Assembly (NCBI GenBank): GCA_009783805.1
Contig: WRCU01000098.1
Coordinates: forward strand, 1 to 6,212
Origin: Oscillospiraceae bacterium
Lineage (GTDB): Bacteria; Bacillota; Clostridia; WRCU01
Length of the DNA stretch: 6,212 nt
Direction of reading: 5' to 3'
Part shown: positions 1-6,163 of the stretch, piece by piece
Layout: the number at the start of each line of letters is the position of its first letter
How positions within the stretch are numbered: position 1 is the stretch's first letter
Position numbers and translations under genes: made by a program
Notes under the pieces: model-generated
Databases searched by the model: none
The model's input: the letters and a program-made list of their open reading frames with translations, nothing else
What the model was told of the DNA's origin: nothing

Positions 1-71
1 ACGTTCGTGATCGATGGGGTATCGTACTTCCTTAGCGCCTCGATGATGGACGCCTCGCTATGCGCAGCCAT
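1..71 (-). CDS. RraA / HMG-aldolase-like protein, N-terminal fragment (cut by window edge)
   Basis: Only the first 23 complete codons are present, reading leftward from an ATG at 71-69, followed by two bases of a further codon. The translation begins MAAHSEASIIEALRKYDTPS and continues with I-T-N. The pattern of a short helix followed by LRKYDTP-(S/T)-I-x-N resembles the amino terminus of RraA-like proteins (4-hydroxy-4-methyl-2-oxoglutarate / 4-carboxy-4-hydroxy-2-oxoadipate aldolases and relatives, metal-dependent enzymes that cleave or decarboxylate keto acids). The catalytic region lies outside the window. The start is supported by a GGAGG ribosome-binding site six bases upstream. The gene is divergent from the dehydrogenase gene and shares its promoter region, so the two may be co-regulated. 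The family call rests on about a dozen residues and is tentative. That a real gene starts here is more certain than its identity. Confidence 0.55.
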   Translation of the reverse strand, partial: MAAHSEASIIEALRKYDTPSITN

Positions 72-77
72 ACGTCG

Positions 78-82
78 CCTCC
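78..82 (-). promoter_or_regulatory. Ribosome-binding site of the RraA-like gene
   Basis: GGAGG on the minus strand lies six bases before the ATG at 71-69. It is a perfect match to the CCTCC core of the 16S rRNA 3' end and fixes the start of the partial gene. It is the only canonical Shine-Dalgarno core seen before a gene start in the window. The other genes have pure G-runs. Confidence 0.6.
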
Positions 83-101
83 GTTCATGTTTATGCCCGC
101 C

Positions 102-129
102 CCGCATGGCGGAAGGTTGACTAATGCGG
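102..129. promoter_or_regulatory. Dyad CCGCAT-N16-ATGCGG between divergent genes (possible operator)
   Basis: A perfect 6-bp inverted repeat, CCGCAT at 102-107 and ATGCGG at 124-129, is separated by 16 bases. The half-site centres are 22 bp apart, about two helical turns, which suits a dimeric DNA-binding protein. It lies between the leader of the minus-strand gene and the TATA-like element at 135-146. In GC-rich DNA a 6-bp dyad can arise by chance, so position is the main argument. No regulator gene is in the window. Confidence 0.25.
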
Positions 130-134
130 CCCGC

Positions 135-146
135 GGATATAAGCAT
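135..146 (+). promoter_or_regulatory. TATA-like promoter element of the divergent region
   Basis: The segment GGATATAAGCAT is the start of an AT-rich island (to about 150) in a very GC-rich stretch. As a plus-strand TATA box it would place transcription start near 165-168 and give the dehydrogenase mRNA a leader of about 35 nt that includes its G-run ribosome-binding site. Read on the minus strand the same bases give CTTATATCC, which also fits an archaeal TATA box and could serve the RraA-like gene. Which direction, or both, cannot be decided from the sequence. Confidence 0.45.
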
Positions 147-190
147 ATTAGCACAGGGCGCCGCGGCGGGGTACGCGCGCGGCCGTATAT

Positions 191-196
191 GGGGGG
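191..196 (+). promoter_or_regulatory. G-run ribosome-binding site of the Gfo/Idh/MocA gene
   Basis: Six consecutive G bases end five bases before the ATG at 202. They can pair with the CCUCC core of 16S rRNA if one G-U wobble is allowed. This decides the start at 202 over the in-frame ATG at 124, which lies upstream of the TATA-like element. Confidence 0.5.
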
Positions 197-201
197 TAGA
201 T

Positions 202-1281
202 ATGGGCGGAAAGGTCAGGCTGGCCATCCTAGGCGGAGGCAACATACTGGGGGCGCACGCGCCGGGCTACATCGCGCACGCGGACCTCTGCGAGGTCGTG
301 GCGGTGGCCGAGGCGAACCCGGCGGCGCATGCCAGGGTGAGGGAGCTGCTCAAGAAGGACGTCCCCATATACGGCGACTATAGGGAGGTCCTCGACCTGC
401 CTGGGCTGGACGCCGTCGACATCCTCCTGCCCCACTCGATGCACATGGAGGCGGCCGTCGCCGCCGCCGGCAAGGGGCTGCATGTCCTGTGCGAGAAGGT
501 CATGGCGCGCAACGCCCATGAGTGCGCCGCGATGGTCGGGGCCTGCGAGAGGGCGGGAGTCATCCTCATGGTGGCGCATGACAGGCGCTACAACGCCGAG
601 TGGGCCTCGCTCAAGGAGGCGGTCGAGTCGGGCGGGATAGGCGAGGCGGTCTTCGCGAGGCTCGAGCACAACCAGGACGTCAGGATCCCGAAGGGCTCCT
701 GGATCTGGTCGAGGGACGGGATAGGGGGCGGGGCGGTCATGAGCTGCCTCACGCACCAGATAGACGCCTTGCGCTGGTACCTCGGTGAGGTGGCCAGCGT
801 CACGTGCATGACCAAGTCGCTCGACACGCACATGGAGGGGGAGTGCATCGGCGCCGTAACGGCGAGGATGCGCGGCGGGGCGCTGGCGATGCTGTCGATC
901 AACTGGCACACGAAGTCGGCCTCGTGGAGGGCCGGCGAGGAAAACAACCTCTGGTACGAGTACAGCCACATATACGGGACCCGCGGCGAGGCGTACTACA
1001 TGAGCGGCAAGGGCGCGTTTATGAAGTCTTATGAGAGTCCGGACGGCGAGGGCGGGTTCGTCCGCCTGGAGCCGAAATGGCGGCTCTCGGGGCACCAAAG
1101 GTGCATAGGGGAGTTCCTCAAGGCGGTCGCAGGCCAGCCGGCGGAGGTGCTGACGCCGGGATCCGACTCGATGAAGACGGTGGAAGTGGCCGAGGCCGCC
1201 TACCTCTCGGAGGCGCTCGGGCGCGTGGTGGAGCTGCCGATCAGGCATGTCCCCTGGGATGAGAGGGAGTACCAAAGGTGA
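202..1281 (+). CDS. Gfo/Idh/MocA-family NAD(P)-dependent oxidoreductase
   Basis: A 359-residue cytosolic dehydrogenase of the glucose-fructose oxidoreductase / inositol dehydrogenase family, which oxidises a sugar, sugar acid or cyclitol hydroxyl (or reduces the ketone). Residues 1-125 form the Rossmann fold. The dinucleotide loop is GGGNILGAH at 11-19, and Glu37 at the end of beta-2 suggests a preference for NAD over NADP. The family motif usually written EKP is E98-K99-V100, with Lys99 as the expected catalytic lysine. The second domain (about 130-345) carries GGGAVMSCLTHQIDALRW at 175-192, with His185 as the catalytic histidine. Ser181 stands where most members have Asp. No signal peptide is seen. 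The ATG at 202 is chosen because it follows a G-run ribosome-binding site and puts the first beta-strand at residue 5. The isomerase-like gene follows after 65 nt. The substrate cannot be read from sequence. Confidence 0.9.
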   Translation: MGGKVRLAILGGGNILGAHAPGYIAHADLCEVVAVAEANPAAHARVRELLKKDVPIYGDYREVLDLPGLDAVDILLPHSMHMEAAVAAAGKGLHVLCEKVMARNAHECAAMVGACERAGVILMVAHDRRYNAEWASLKEAVESGGIGEAVFARLEHNQDVRIPKGSWIWSRDGIGGGAVMSCLTHQIDALRWYLGEVASVTCMTKSLDTHMEGECIGAVTARMRGGALAMLSINWHTKSASWRAGEENNLWYEYSHIYGTRGEAYYMSGKGAFMKSYESPDGEGGFVRLEPKWRLSGHQRCIGEFLKAVAGQPAEVLTPGSDSMKTVEVAEAAYLSEALGRVVELPIRHVPWDEREYQR

Positions 1282-1283
1282 TG

Positions 1284-1294
1284 CCTTATTAAGG
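1284..1294 (+). promoter_or_regulatory. Possible TATA-type promoter for the isomerase-like gene
   Basis: CCTTATTAAGG is an 11-nt perfect palindrome around a central T, starting three bases after the dehydrogenase stop codon. Its core TTATTAA resembles archaeal TATA boxes. Its centre is about 58 nt before the ATG at 1347, nearly the same distance as in the dehydrogenase promoter (about 61 nt), which would give a leader of roughly 30 nt. A second AT-rich patch, CACATAAAT at 1302-1310, is an alternative. Read-through from the upstream gene is also possible. Confidence 0.35.
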
Positions 1295-1334
1295 TCGGGA
1301 TCACATAAATGGCGGAATCGCAAATTCACATGAT

Positions 1335-1341
1335 GGGGGGG
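1335..1341 (+). promoter_or_regulatory. G-run ribosome-binding site of the isomerase-like gene
   Basis: Seven consecutive G bases end five bases before the ATG at 1347, the same spacing as in the dehydrogenase gene. Confidence 0.5.
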
Positions 1342-1346
1342 TCCGC

Positions 1347-2333
1347 ATGCGCGTCGGCATCGACATAATGACCATCGGGGGGCTGCGCCTGAGCCCGGCG
1401 GGGATGATAGACTACGCGGCCGACCATGGCTTCGACGGGATGCAGTACGGCGGGGTCCGCTCACTCAGCCCCACGCTCGACGCCGGGGAGCTGAGGGAGG
1501 TCAAGGCCTATGGCGACCGGCGCGGGATGTACACGCAAGTCTCCGTAACGTCCGTGAACCCGGTCACCTATGCGGGGGGCCTGGACGCGCTCGCCGAACG
1601 GATAGGCGAGGAGGTCTCCGCCGCGGCGGGCGCCGGGTGGCATGAGCTGCACTCGGTGCTCAACGCCGGGACCGAGCGCTACACGCACAAGGTACCGTGG
1701 GAGGCGCACGTCGGCGGGTGCGTATCGCTGATCAACAGGCTGAGGCCCGTATTGGAGCGCCATGGGTCCCGAATAAACATCGAGACGCACGGCGAGACGA
1801 CGTTCGACATATTGGGGATCATTTCGCGCACCGGGCCGCACCTGGTCGGCGTCTGCCTGGACACGGCGAATACGCTCGTCAACGCCGAGGACCCCGTGAT
1901 GGCCGCCAGGCGCGTGGCGCCGTACACGCACCTGACCCATACTAAGGACGCCATCGTGGCCTTCTGCGAAACCGGGATCGTAAGGCAGGGCAAGCCGGTG
2001 GGGGGCGGCGACGTGGACTTCAGGTCAATCCTGCCCATACTGGCCGAATACAGCCCTGACTTGCCGCTGTCGATTGAGGACCACAAATGGCTGTTCACCG
2101 CCGACATATTCGACCCAGACTGGATGGAGCGGAACCCGGACTTGACGGCCCTGGAGCTCGGCAGGTTCGTCGGCCTGGCGTGGGCGACCCAACGGCGGCT
2201 CTTCGCGGGTGAGTTGCCGTCGATAGAGGATTATGAGGCGAGGCCGTTCATGGAGGAGATGGAAGGCAGGCTGCTATCCGGCAGGGATTATTTGCGCGGC
2301 CTGCTGGCCGAGCTGGGGCTGGCGTCCGAATAA
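1347..2333 (+). CDS. Xylose-isomerase-like TIM-barrel protein (sugar phosphate isomerase/epimerase superfamily)
   Basis: A 328-residue cytosolic protein of the AP endonuclease 2 / xylose-isomerase-like TIM-barrel superfamily. Members isomerise, epimerise or dehydrate sugars and keto-inositols, or beta-eliminate 3-keto-glycosides. The barrel starts at once (RVGIDIMTIGG, 2-12; GFDGMQYGG, 28-36). Predicted metal ligands fall at the usual strand ends: Glu146 in INIETHGETT, Asp172 in LDTAN, His198 in the HTKD motif (198-201) and Glu244 in LSIEDHKW. Residues 214-224 (QGKPVGGGDVD) match the loop before the last strands. Asn175 stands where epimerases such as D-tagatose 3-epimerase have a second histidine, as is common in many uncharacterised members. 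Residues 285-326 form a C-terminal helical extension. It follows the dehydrogenase by 65 nt, and this pairing suggests it acts on the keto product of that enzyme. It could be an isomerase, dehydratase (IolE-like) or lyase. Confidence 0.85.
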   Translation: MRVGIDIMTIGGLRLSPAGMIDYAADHGFDGMQYGGVRSLSPTLDAGELREVKAYGDRRGMYTQVSVTSVNPVTYAGGLDALAERIGEEVSAAAGAGWHELHSVLNAGTERYTHKVPWEAHVGGCVSLINRLRPVLERHGSRINIETHGETTFDILGIISRTGPHLVGVCLDTANTLVNAEDPVMAARRVAPYTHLTHTKDAIVAFCETGIVRQGKPVGGGDVDFRSILPILAEYSPDLPLSIEDHKWLFTADIFDPDWMERNPDLTALELGRFVGLAWATQRRLFAGELPSIEDYEARPFMEEMEGRLLSGRDYLRGLLAELGLASE

Positions 2334-2338
2334 AATTA
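2331..2338 (+). promoter_or_regulatory. AT-rich TATA-like element before the GH2 gene (weak)
   Basis: TAAAATTA overlaps the stop codon of the isomerase-like gene and lies inside a 15-nt AT-rich run (2329-2343). If it is a TATA box, transcription would start near 2360, only about 10 nt before the GH2 start codon. That would leave out the G-run ribosome-binding site and make the message nearly leaderless. Co-transcription with the upstream gene, only 36 nt away, is equally likely. Confidence 0.25.
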
Positions 2339-2356
2339 TCAATGGAATCAAGGATT

Positions 2357-2361
2357 GGGGG
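2357..2361 (+). promoter_or_regulatory. G-run ribosome-binding site of the GH2 gene
   Basis: Five consecutive G bases end eight bases before the ATG at 2370. They argue for that ATG and against the in-frame TTG at 2355, which overlaps the G-run itself. Confidence 0.45.
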
Positions 2362-2369
2362 ATACGCGC

Positions 2370-4121
2370 ATGCTATTCGGTGGCATGAGGGAAGTCTTGG
2401 GCCTAGGCGGGGTATGGGGCTTCAGGAGGGATCCGGGCGGTTCGGACTCGGACGCGATAGTGGCCGACCACGGCCGGTTTGCGTGGAGGGACGCGCCCGT
2501 CCCCGGCGACTTCGCCCATGCGTGCCCCGAGGACCCGGACTACGAGGGCATATGCTGGTACCGTAAGGCCTTCCGCGTCCCGAGGTCCATGGAAGGGCGG
2601 CGCGTCGTCCTCAGGTTCGGGGCCGTGAACCACCGTTCGTCAGTCTTTCTCAACGGCGCCTTCCTGGGGGGGAGCGCGTGCGGGTTCCTCCCGTTCGAGC
2701 ATGAGGTGACCGGATGCCTGCGGGCCGGAGGCGACAACGTGCTGCTCGTCATGGCCGACAATTCGCTGAAGGTGGGTTTCCTGCCCACCGAGGTCTATTG
2801 GAAGAACGCCGGGGGCGTGATCCGCGACGTCCATCTCTATGCCACGGGCCCCGCTTACATAAAGGAGGCCCATGTCGAGGCGGCGATGGACGGGACCGCC
2901 GTGTTCACCGCTTCCTTCGGCGGCCCGATGTGGATGGGCTCGCGCATGCGCGTCGCCATATACGGCATGGCGGGGGAGGGCGTCTATATGGGCGAGGCGC
3001 CCATAAGCGCCGAGGGGGCCGCGGGAGGGCCGCCGACGGCCTCTTTGAGGACGGAGGTGCCCGGCGCCTCGAGATGGTCGCCTGAGACGCCGAGCCTCTA
3101 CCGTGCCGTGATGACGCTGTGCGGGGGGGACGGCGCGGCCTACGACTCGGTGGGCGTCGAGTACGGGTACCGCACGGTCGGCGTCGCGGACGGGAAGGTG
3201 ACCCTCAACGGCGAGGCGGTCTTCCTTAAAGGCTTCAACCGGCACGAGGACAGTCCGGTCCATGGAGGAGCCTTCTCGCGGGAGGCGGCGGAGGCGGACT
3301 TCGCGGGGATGAAGGCCGCGGGCGCCAATTTCGTGCGGATGTGCCACTACCCCCATGACGATTATGAGCTGGAGGTCGCCGACAGGCTCGGGCTCATGCT
3401 GCTGGCGGAGATACCGTTCAACGCCTACTGCGTGGGTTGGTGGGACCCGAAGGACCCCATGGACCCCAAGGGGCAGAAGTGCGCCCAGGTATACGCGTCA
3501 TGCAAGGAGGCGCTCAGGAGGATGGTCTCCCGCGACCGCAACCACCCCAGCGTAATAATCTGGTCGGTCGGGAATGAATGCAAGGAGGACGACGACGAGA
3601 TAAAGAGGATGAACGGCGCGTTGGTCGGCCTCGCCAAGTCGCTTGACCCCTCGAGGCTGTGCGCCCACGTCAGCATGTACACATGGCTGGGTGCGGAGCA
3701 TCGGCTCTTTGACCGGGACGACGTCATATGCGTGAACATGTACGGGTACCAGGACGGAATGGTGAGGTCGCTCGCCTCGGGCGAGGCCTTCGACCCGGAG
3801 GCGCCCGTCGGCCATATGAAGGCCGTCATCGCCGGGCTGAAGGAGAGGTACCCCGGCAAGCCCGTCATCATGACGGAGTTCGGGTACAGCACCGAGAGGG
3901 CCCTGGAAGGGCTGGACGCGGAAAGGAACCAGGCGGATTGCATCCGCGCCGTCTACCCGGCATTGAGGGAGTGCGCTGAGGGGGCGGCCGTATGGATATA
4001 CGCGGACCATGCGTGGCCCTTCAGGCGCTCCATAGCCGAGGTGAGCGAGTTCGGGCTCCTCAGGCGCGACCGTACCCCGAAGGAGGCGTTCGCCGTTTAC
4101 TCCGACTTATTAAAGAAATAA
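2370..4121 (+). CDS. Glycoside hydrolase family 2 beta-glycosidase (beta-galactosidase/glucuronidase-like)
   Basis: A 583-residue retaining glycosidase that removes a non-reducing beta-linked sugar. The GH2 domain order is complete: N-terminal jelly-roll sugar-binding domain (about 1-160), immunoglobulin-like domain (about 162-270, ending at YGYRTVGV) and TIM barrel (about 275-583). GFNRHED at 288-294 and NFVRMCHYPHDDYELEVADRLG at 320-341 are family signatures. The acid/base is Glu403 in NHPSVIIWSVGNE and the nucleophile is Glu503 in KPVIMTEFG. Length matches the short GH2 enzymes such as E. coli UidA (603 residues) rather than LacZ. Against UidA the C-terminal segment GLLRRDRTPK (562-571) aligns well, but the preceding glucuronate-binding NxK is replaced by Ser559-Glu-Phe561, so glucuronide is an unlikely substrate. 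No signal peptide is present, so it is probably cytosolic and acts on imported glycosides. It starts 36 nt after the isomerase-like gene and probably shares its transcript. Confidence 0.92.
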   Translation: MLFGGMREVLGLGGVWGFRRDPGGSDSDAIVADHGRFAWRDAPVPGDFAHACPEDPDYEGICWYRKAFRVPRSMEGRRVVLRFGAVNHRSSVFLNGAFLGGSACGFLPFEHEVTGCLRAGGDNVLLVMADNSLKVGFLPTEVYWKNAGGVIRDVHLYATGPAYIKEAHVEAAMDGTAVFTASFGGPMWMGSRMRVAIYGMAGEGVYMGEAPISAEGAAGGPPTASLRTEVPGASRWSPETPSLYRAVMTLCGGDGAAYDSVGVEYGYRTVGVADGKVTLNGEAVFLKGFNRHEDSPVHGGAFSREAAEADFAGMKAAGANFVRMCHYPHDDYELEVADRLGLMLLAEIPFNAYCVGWWDPKDPMDPKGQKCAQVYASCKEALRRMVSRDRNHPSVIIWSVGNECKEDDDEIKRMNGALVGLAKSLDPSRLCAHVSMYTWLGAEHRLFDRDDVICVNMYGYQDGMVRSLASGEAFDPEAPVGHMKAVIAGLKERYPGKPVIMTEFGYSTERALEGLDAERNQADCIRAVYPALRECAEGAAVWIYADHAWPFRRSIAEVSEFGLLRRDRTPKEAFAVYSDLLKK

Positions 4122-4153
4122 TGTGCGCACCCGTGGGACATCACGTGTCCCAT
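4107..4153 (-). terminator. Hairpin plus T-rich tract at the convergent gene ends
   Basis: TGGGACA (4134-4140) and TGTCCCA (4146-4152) form a perfect 7-bp stem around a 5-nt loop, extendable by a G-T wobble pair at 4133/4153. The stem sits on the stop codon of the minus-strand GH36-like gene and in the 19-nt gap between the two stop codons. On the minus strand it is followed after 12 bases by the T-rich run TTATTTCTTTAATAA (4121-4107), the type of U-tract that ends archaeal transcription. On the plus strand no comparable T-run follows the hairpin, so termination is probably more efficient for the minus-strand gene. Confidence 0.45.
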
Positions 4154-4175
4154 CTATAGTAGGCGCACCCGTGGG
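4125..4175. repeat. 13-bp direct repeat flanking the hairpin
   Basis: GCGCACCCGTGGG occurs at 4125-4137 and again at 4163-4175, 38 bp apart. The right copy encodes the conserved-looking PAHGCA segment (residues 654-659) of the minus-strand glycosidase. The left copy lies in the gap just past the stop codon and overlaps the left arm of the hairpin. It looks like a small tandem duplication or a recombination scar at the 3' end of the gene. Confidence 0.6.
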
Positions 4176-6138
4176 CCGGCAACGTGACATCGAACGGGCC
4201 GTCCCAGACGCGCTCGGTCCCCGACCATATTTCGCGCATCACGGTCCCCGATCTGATCCCCGCGAGCCCGTCGTCATGGACCCTTACCGTCCGCGTCTCC
4301 CCGTACCAATTGAAGGCGCCCAGCCTGCCGACCGGCCCGTCCATCTGCACATACAGCGAGGGCAGGCCCGGCTCGTAGAAGTCCACGGGCGTGGCGGCCA
4401 CCTGCGAGAAGTTCTCGGCGGCGATCGAGGCGATCCTCCTGCCGGCTTCGTTCAGGCTGGCCATGCGGTCGCTGAAGGTCAGGAGGCCCCCGCTCAGAAG
4501 GAGGAAAGCCGTCCAGGACTCGGCCTCAAGCCTGCTGAACGCGGGCCCCGTCCCGCCCTTCAAGTCCTTGAAAGGGGCCTCGACCTGGAAGGCCTCACGC
4601 GAATAGTCGGCCGTCTCCGGCCCACGTATGGCCAGCATGTCCGGGTCGTTCCAGAACAGCCTGCCGTGCATCCACCAGCGCCAGGCCGTGTTCACCGCCG
4701 ACATCTGCGCGCTGCTCCACCTGTTGTGCATGTCGCCGCTGATCCTGGCCGCGTCGCACAGCCCGACGATAGATTCGGGCGTCCCGATGCAGGCCAATAT
4801 GAAGGCGTCGGGCCCCACCGCCTCCCTGATGATCTCCAGCACCCGCCTGTTCGCGTCCGTTACGCTCATCTCCCTGTCGAACCTTGCGCGGCCCAGCACG
4901 CCGAATTCCAGGAAGTCGCACTTGAAATACCGCACCCCCTCGGAGCGGAGCCTGCCGTAGGTCTCGCGCAGGTATCTTTCGCCCGCCGGGTGCGTGGGGT
5001 CGACCAGGTAGCAGTTGCCGAAGAAGACCGATTGGAAGTTGCCCTCCCCGTCCTTTACCAAGGCGTCCGGGTCCCACCTCGTCAGGCGCGTGTTGTACCG
5101 CTCGACCATGATGGGGGCGGTCCATATGCCCGGCTCCAGGCCGGCCTCGCGTATCCTTTCGCAGAGCCTCGGCACCCCGCCCGGGAAGCGGTGCTCGAGC
5201 GCGTAGTACTCGCCCCACCGGTACTCCCAACCGCTGTCGACGCATATCCATTTCACCCTGCCTTTCAAGGCCGGCAACGCGTTTATGGCGGCGGCGTTCT
5301 CCTCTATGTCCGCGAGGGTCTCCGTGTTGGCGTAGTAGTCGAACGAGTTCCAGCCCATATAGTCGGCCAGGCGCCCGACGCGCAGGTCCTGCCTGTTAAG
5401 CTCAGCATACGCCGCCAAGCCCTCGCGGGGCCGGTCGCGCATGTTTATCAACACGTCGGGGGAGGCAGCGGCCTTTCCGGTGGGGACGACCCTCCCGTCG
5501 TAGAAGAGCCGGCCGATGAAATGCCCCCCCTCGGTGAGGAAGAGAAGGGATTCGTGCATGGGATGGGCCGCGCCCATGACCGCGCCGCGCCTTAGCCGCC
5601 TGTCCCAAAGGGCCGTGACCATCCAGGAGTGGTTCCACTTCTCATACCCAAGTATGTCGTGGGGCCTATTCGGGCCCAGGTCGTATATGTCCGGGCTTTC
5701 CGACGGGAAGAGGTCCCGCGCGCCCGCATAGGGCGACATGCCCCTGGGGTTGCCCATCATGCGCAGGTCGCCGGAAACACCGCCGAAGTCTAGGCCCGAG
5801 GCGCAGTCCAGGTCCATGAAGTCGGCCCGCCTTATCCGGATCTCCCCTCCTCCCCCATTCAAAACCGTGAGGCTTAGGCACAGCCAACCATCGGTCTTTA
5901 ACGTAAAGGAGACGGAACACCCCACGCCGTCCGCCGCGCCCCTCAGCGTGATCCTTTCGTCCGTGACGATGACCTCGGCTCCCTTAAATATATCGAGGGT
6001 CGTCACGCCCCCCTCTCCCTCGAACTCCAGGGAAGCCCTCCATGGGCCTATGCGCCCGCTCGGGCCCAGCAAGGCCAGCTCACCCGTGCCGACGTCTATC
6101 GTTATCGAATAATCCTCGCCGAAGCGCCTGATCATCAT
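4141..6138 (-). CDS. GH36-type (clan GH-D) alpha-galactosidase-like glycosidase
   Basis: A 665-residue cytosolic retaining alpha-glycosidase predicted to release terminal alpha-galactose (or a related alpha-linked sugar) from oligosaccharides. The N-terminal beta-sandwich spans about 1-250, the TIM barrel about 255-560, and a C-terminal beta-domain the rest. Clan signatures are clear: YMGWNSFDYYAN (260-271), ICVDSGWEYRWGEY (298-311), GIWTAPIMVE (337-346), YFKCDF with nucleophile Asp408, RISGD with acid/base Asp469 and Arg465, and FWNDPDMLAIRG (495-506). Length fits GH36 (usually 650-750) rather than GH27 (around 400). The ATG at 6138 is preferred over an in-frame ATG at 6201 because a TATA box lies between them. 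A second ATG directly follows at 6135. The gene converges on the GH2 gene, so it has its own promoter. Galactose specificity is inferred from the family. Alpha-N-acetylgalactosaminidase or another alpha-glycosidase activity is possible. Confidence 0.88.
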   Translation of the reverse strand: MMIRRFGEDYSITIDVGTGELALLGPSGRIGPWRASLEFEGEGGVTTLDIFKGAEVIVTDERITLRGAADGVGCSVSFTLKTDGWLCLSLTVLNGGGGEIRIRRADFMDLDCASGLDFGGVSGDLRMMGNPRGMSPYAGARDLFPSESPDIYDLGPNRPHDILGYEKWNHSWMVTALWDRRLRRGAVMGAAHPMHESLLFLTEGGHFIGRLFYDGRVVPTGKAAASPDVLINMRDRPREGLAAYAELNRQDLRVGRLADYMGWNSFDYYANTETLADIEENAAAINALPALKGRVKWICVDSGWEYRWGEYYALEHRFPGGVPRLCERIREAGLEPGIWTAPIMVERYNTRLTRWDPDALVKDGEGNFQSVFFGNCYLVDPTHPAGERYLRETYGRLRSEGVRYFKCDFLEFGVLGRARFDREMSVTDANRRVLEIIREAVGPDAFILACIGTPESIVGLCDAARISGDMHNRWSSAQMSAVNTAWRWWMHGRLFWNDPDMLAIRGPETADYSREAFQVEAPFKDLKGGTGPAFSRLEAESWTAFLLLSGGLLTFSDRMASLNEAGRRIASIAAENFSQVAATPVDFYEPGLPSLYVQMDGPVGRLGAFNWYGETRTVRVHDDGLAGIRSGTVMREIWSGTERVWDGPFDVTLPAHGCAYYRWDT

Positions 6139-6146
6139 CGCATATG

Positions 6147-6152
6147 CCCCCC
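6147..6152 (-). promoter_or_regulatory. G-run upstream of the GH36-like gene (possible ribosome-binding site)
   Basis: Six consecutive G bases on the minus strand end eight bases before the ATG at 6138, the same motif and spacing as at the GH2 gene. If transcription starts at the distance expected from the TATA box (about 6141-6144), this run would not be in the mRNA and would not act in translation. Confidence 0.35.
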
Positions 6153-6163
6153 ATGCTTCATCA

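Noticed and set aside
159..168. Palindrome CGCCGCGGCG near the predicted transcription start of the dehydrogenase gene
   Set aside because: Self-complementary GC-only strings of this size are common by chance in such GC-rich DNA, and nothing else marks it as a site.
124..201. Upstream in-frame ATG extending the dehydrogenase by 26 residues
   Set aside because: The TATA-like element lies downstream of this ATG, there is no ribosome-binding site before it, and the extension precedes the normal first beta-strand of the family.
1282..1346. Small gene or RNA between the dehydrogenase and isomerase-like genes
   Set aside because: The 65 nt contain only promoter-like AT-rich patches and the G-run. 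No stable fold or open frame stands out.
229..1464. A 411-codon open frame on the minus strand opposite the dehydrogenase gene
   Set aside because: It is Arg/His/Pro-rich without family motifs and runs across the start of the isomerase-like gene. It is a compositional shadow.
2355..2369. TTG start adding five residues to the GH2 protein
   Set aside because: The TTG overlaps the G-run that best serves as ribosome-binding site for the ATG at 2370.
4123..5595. A 490-codon open frame on the plus strand opposite the GH36-like gene
   Set aside because: Its translation is low-complexity, rich in Arg, Pro, Val and His, with no recognisable motif, and it mirrors a gene with clear catalytic residues. 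Long antisense frames are expected in GC-rich coding DNA.
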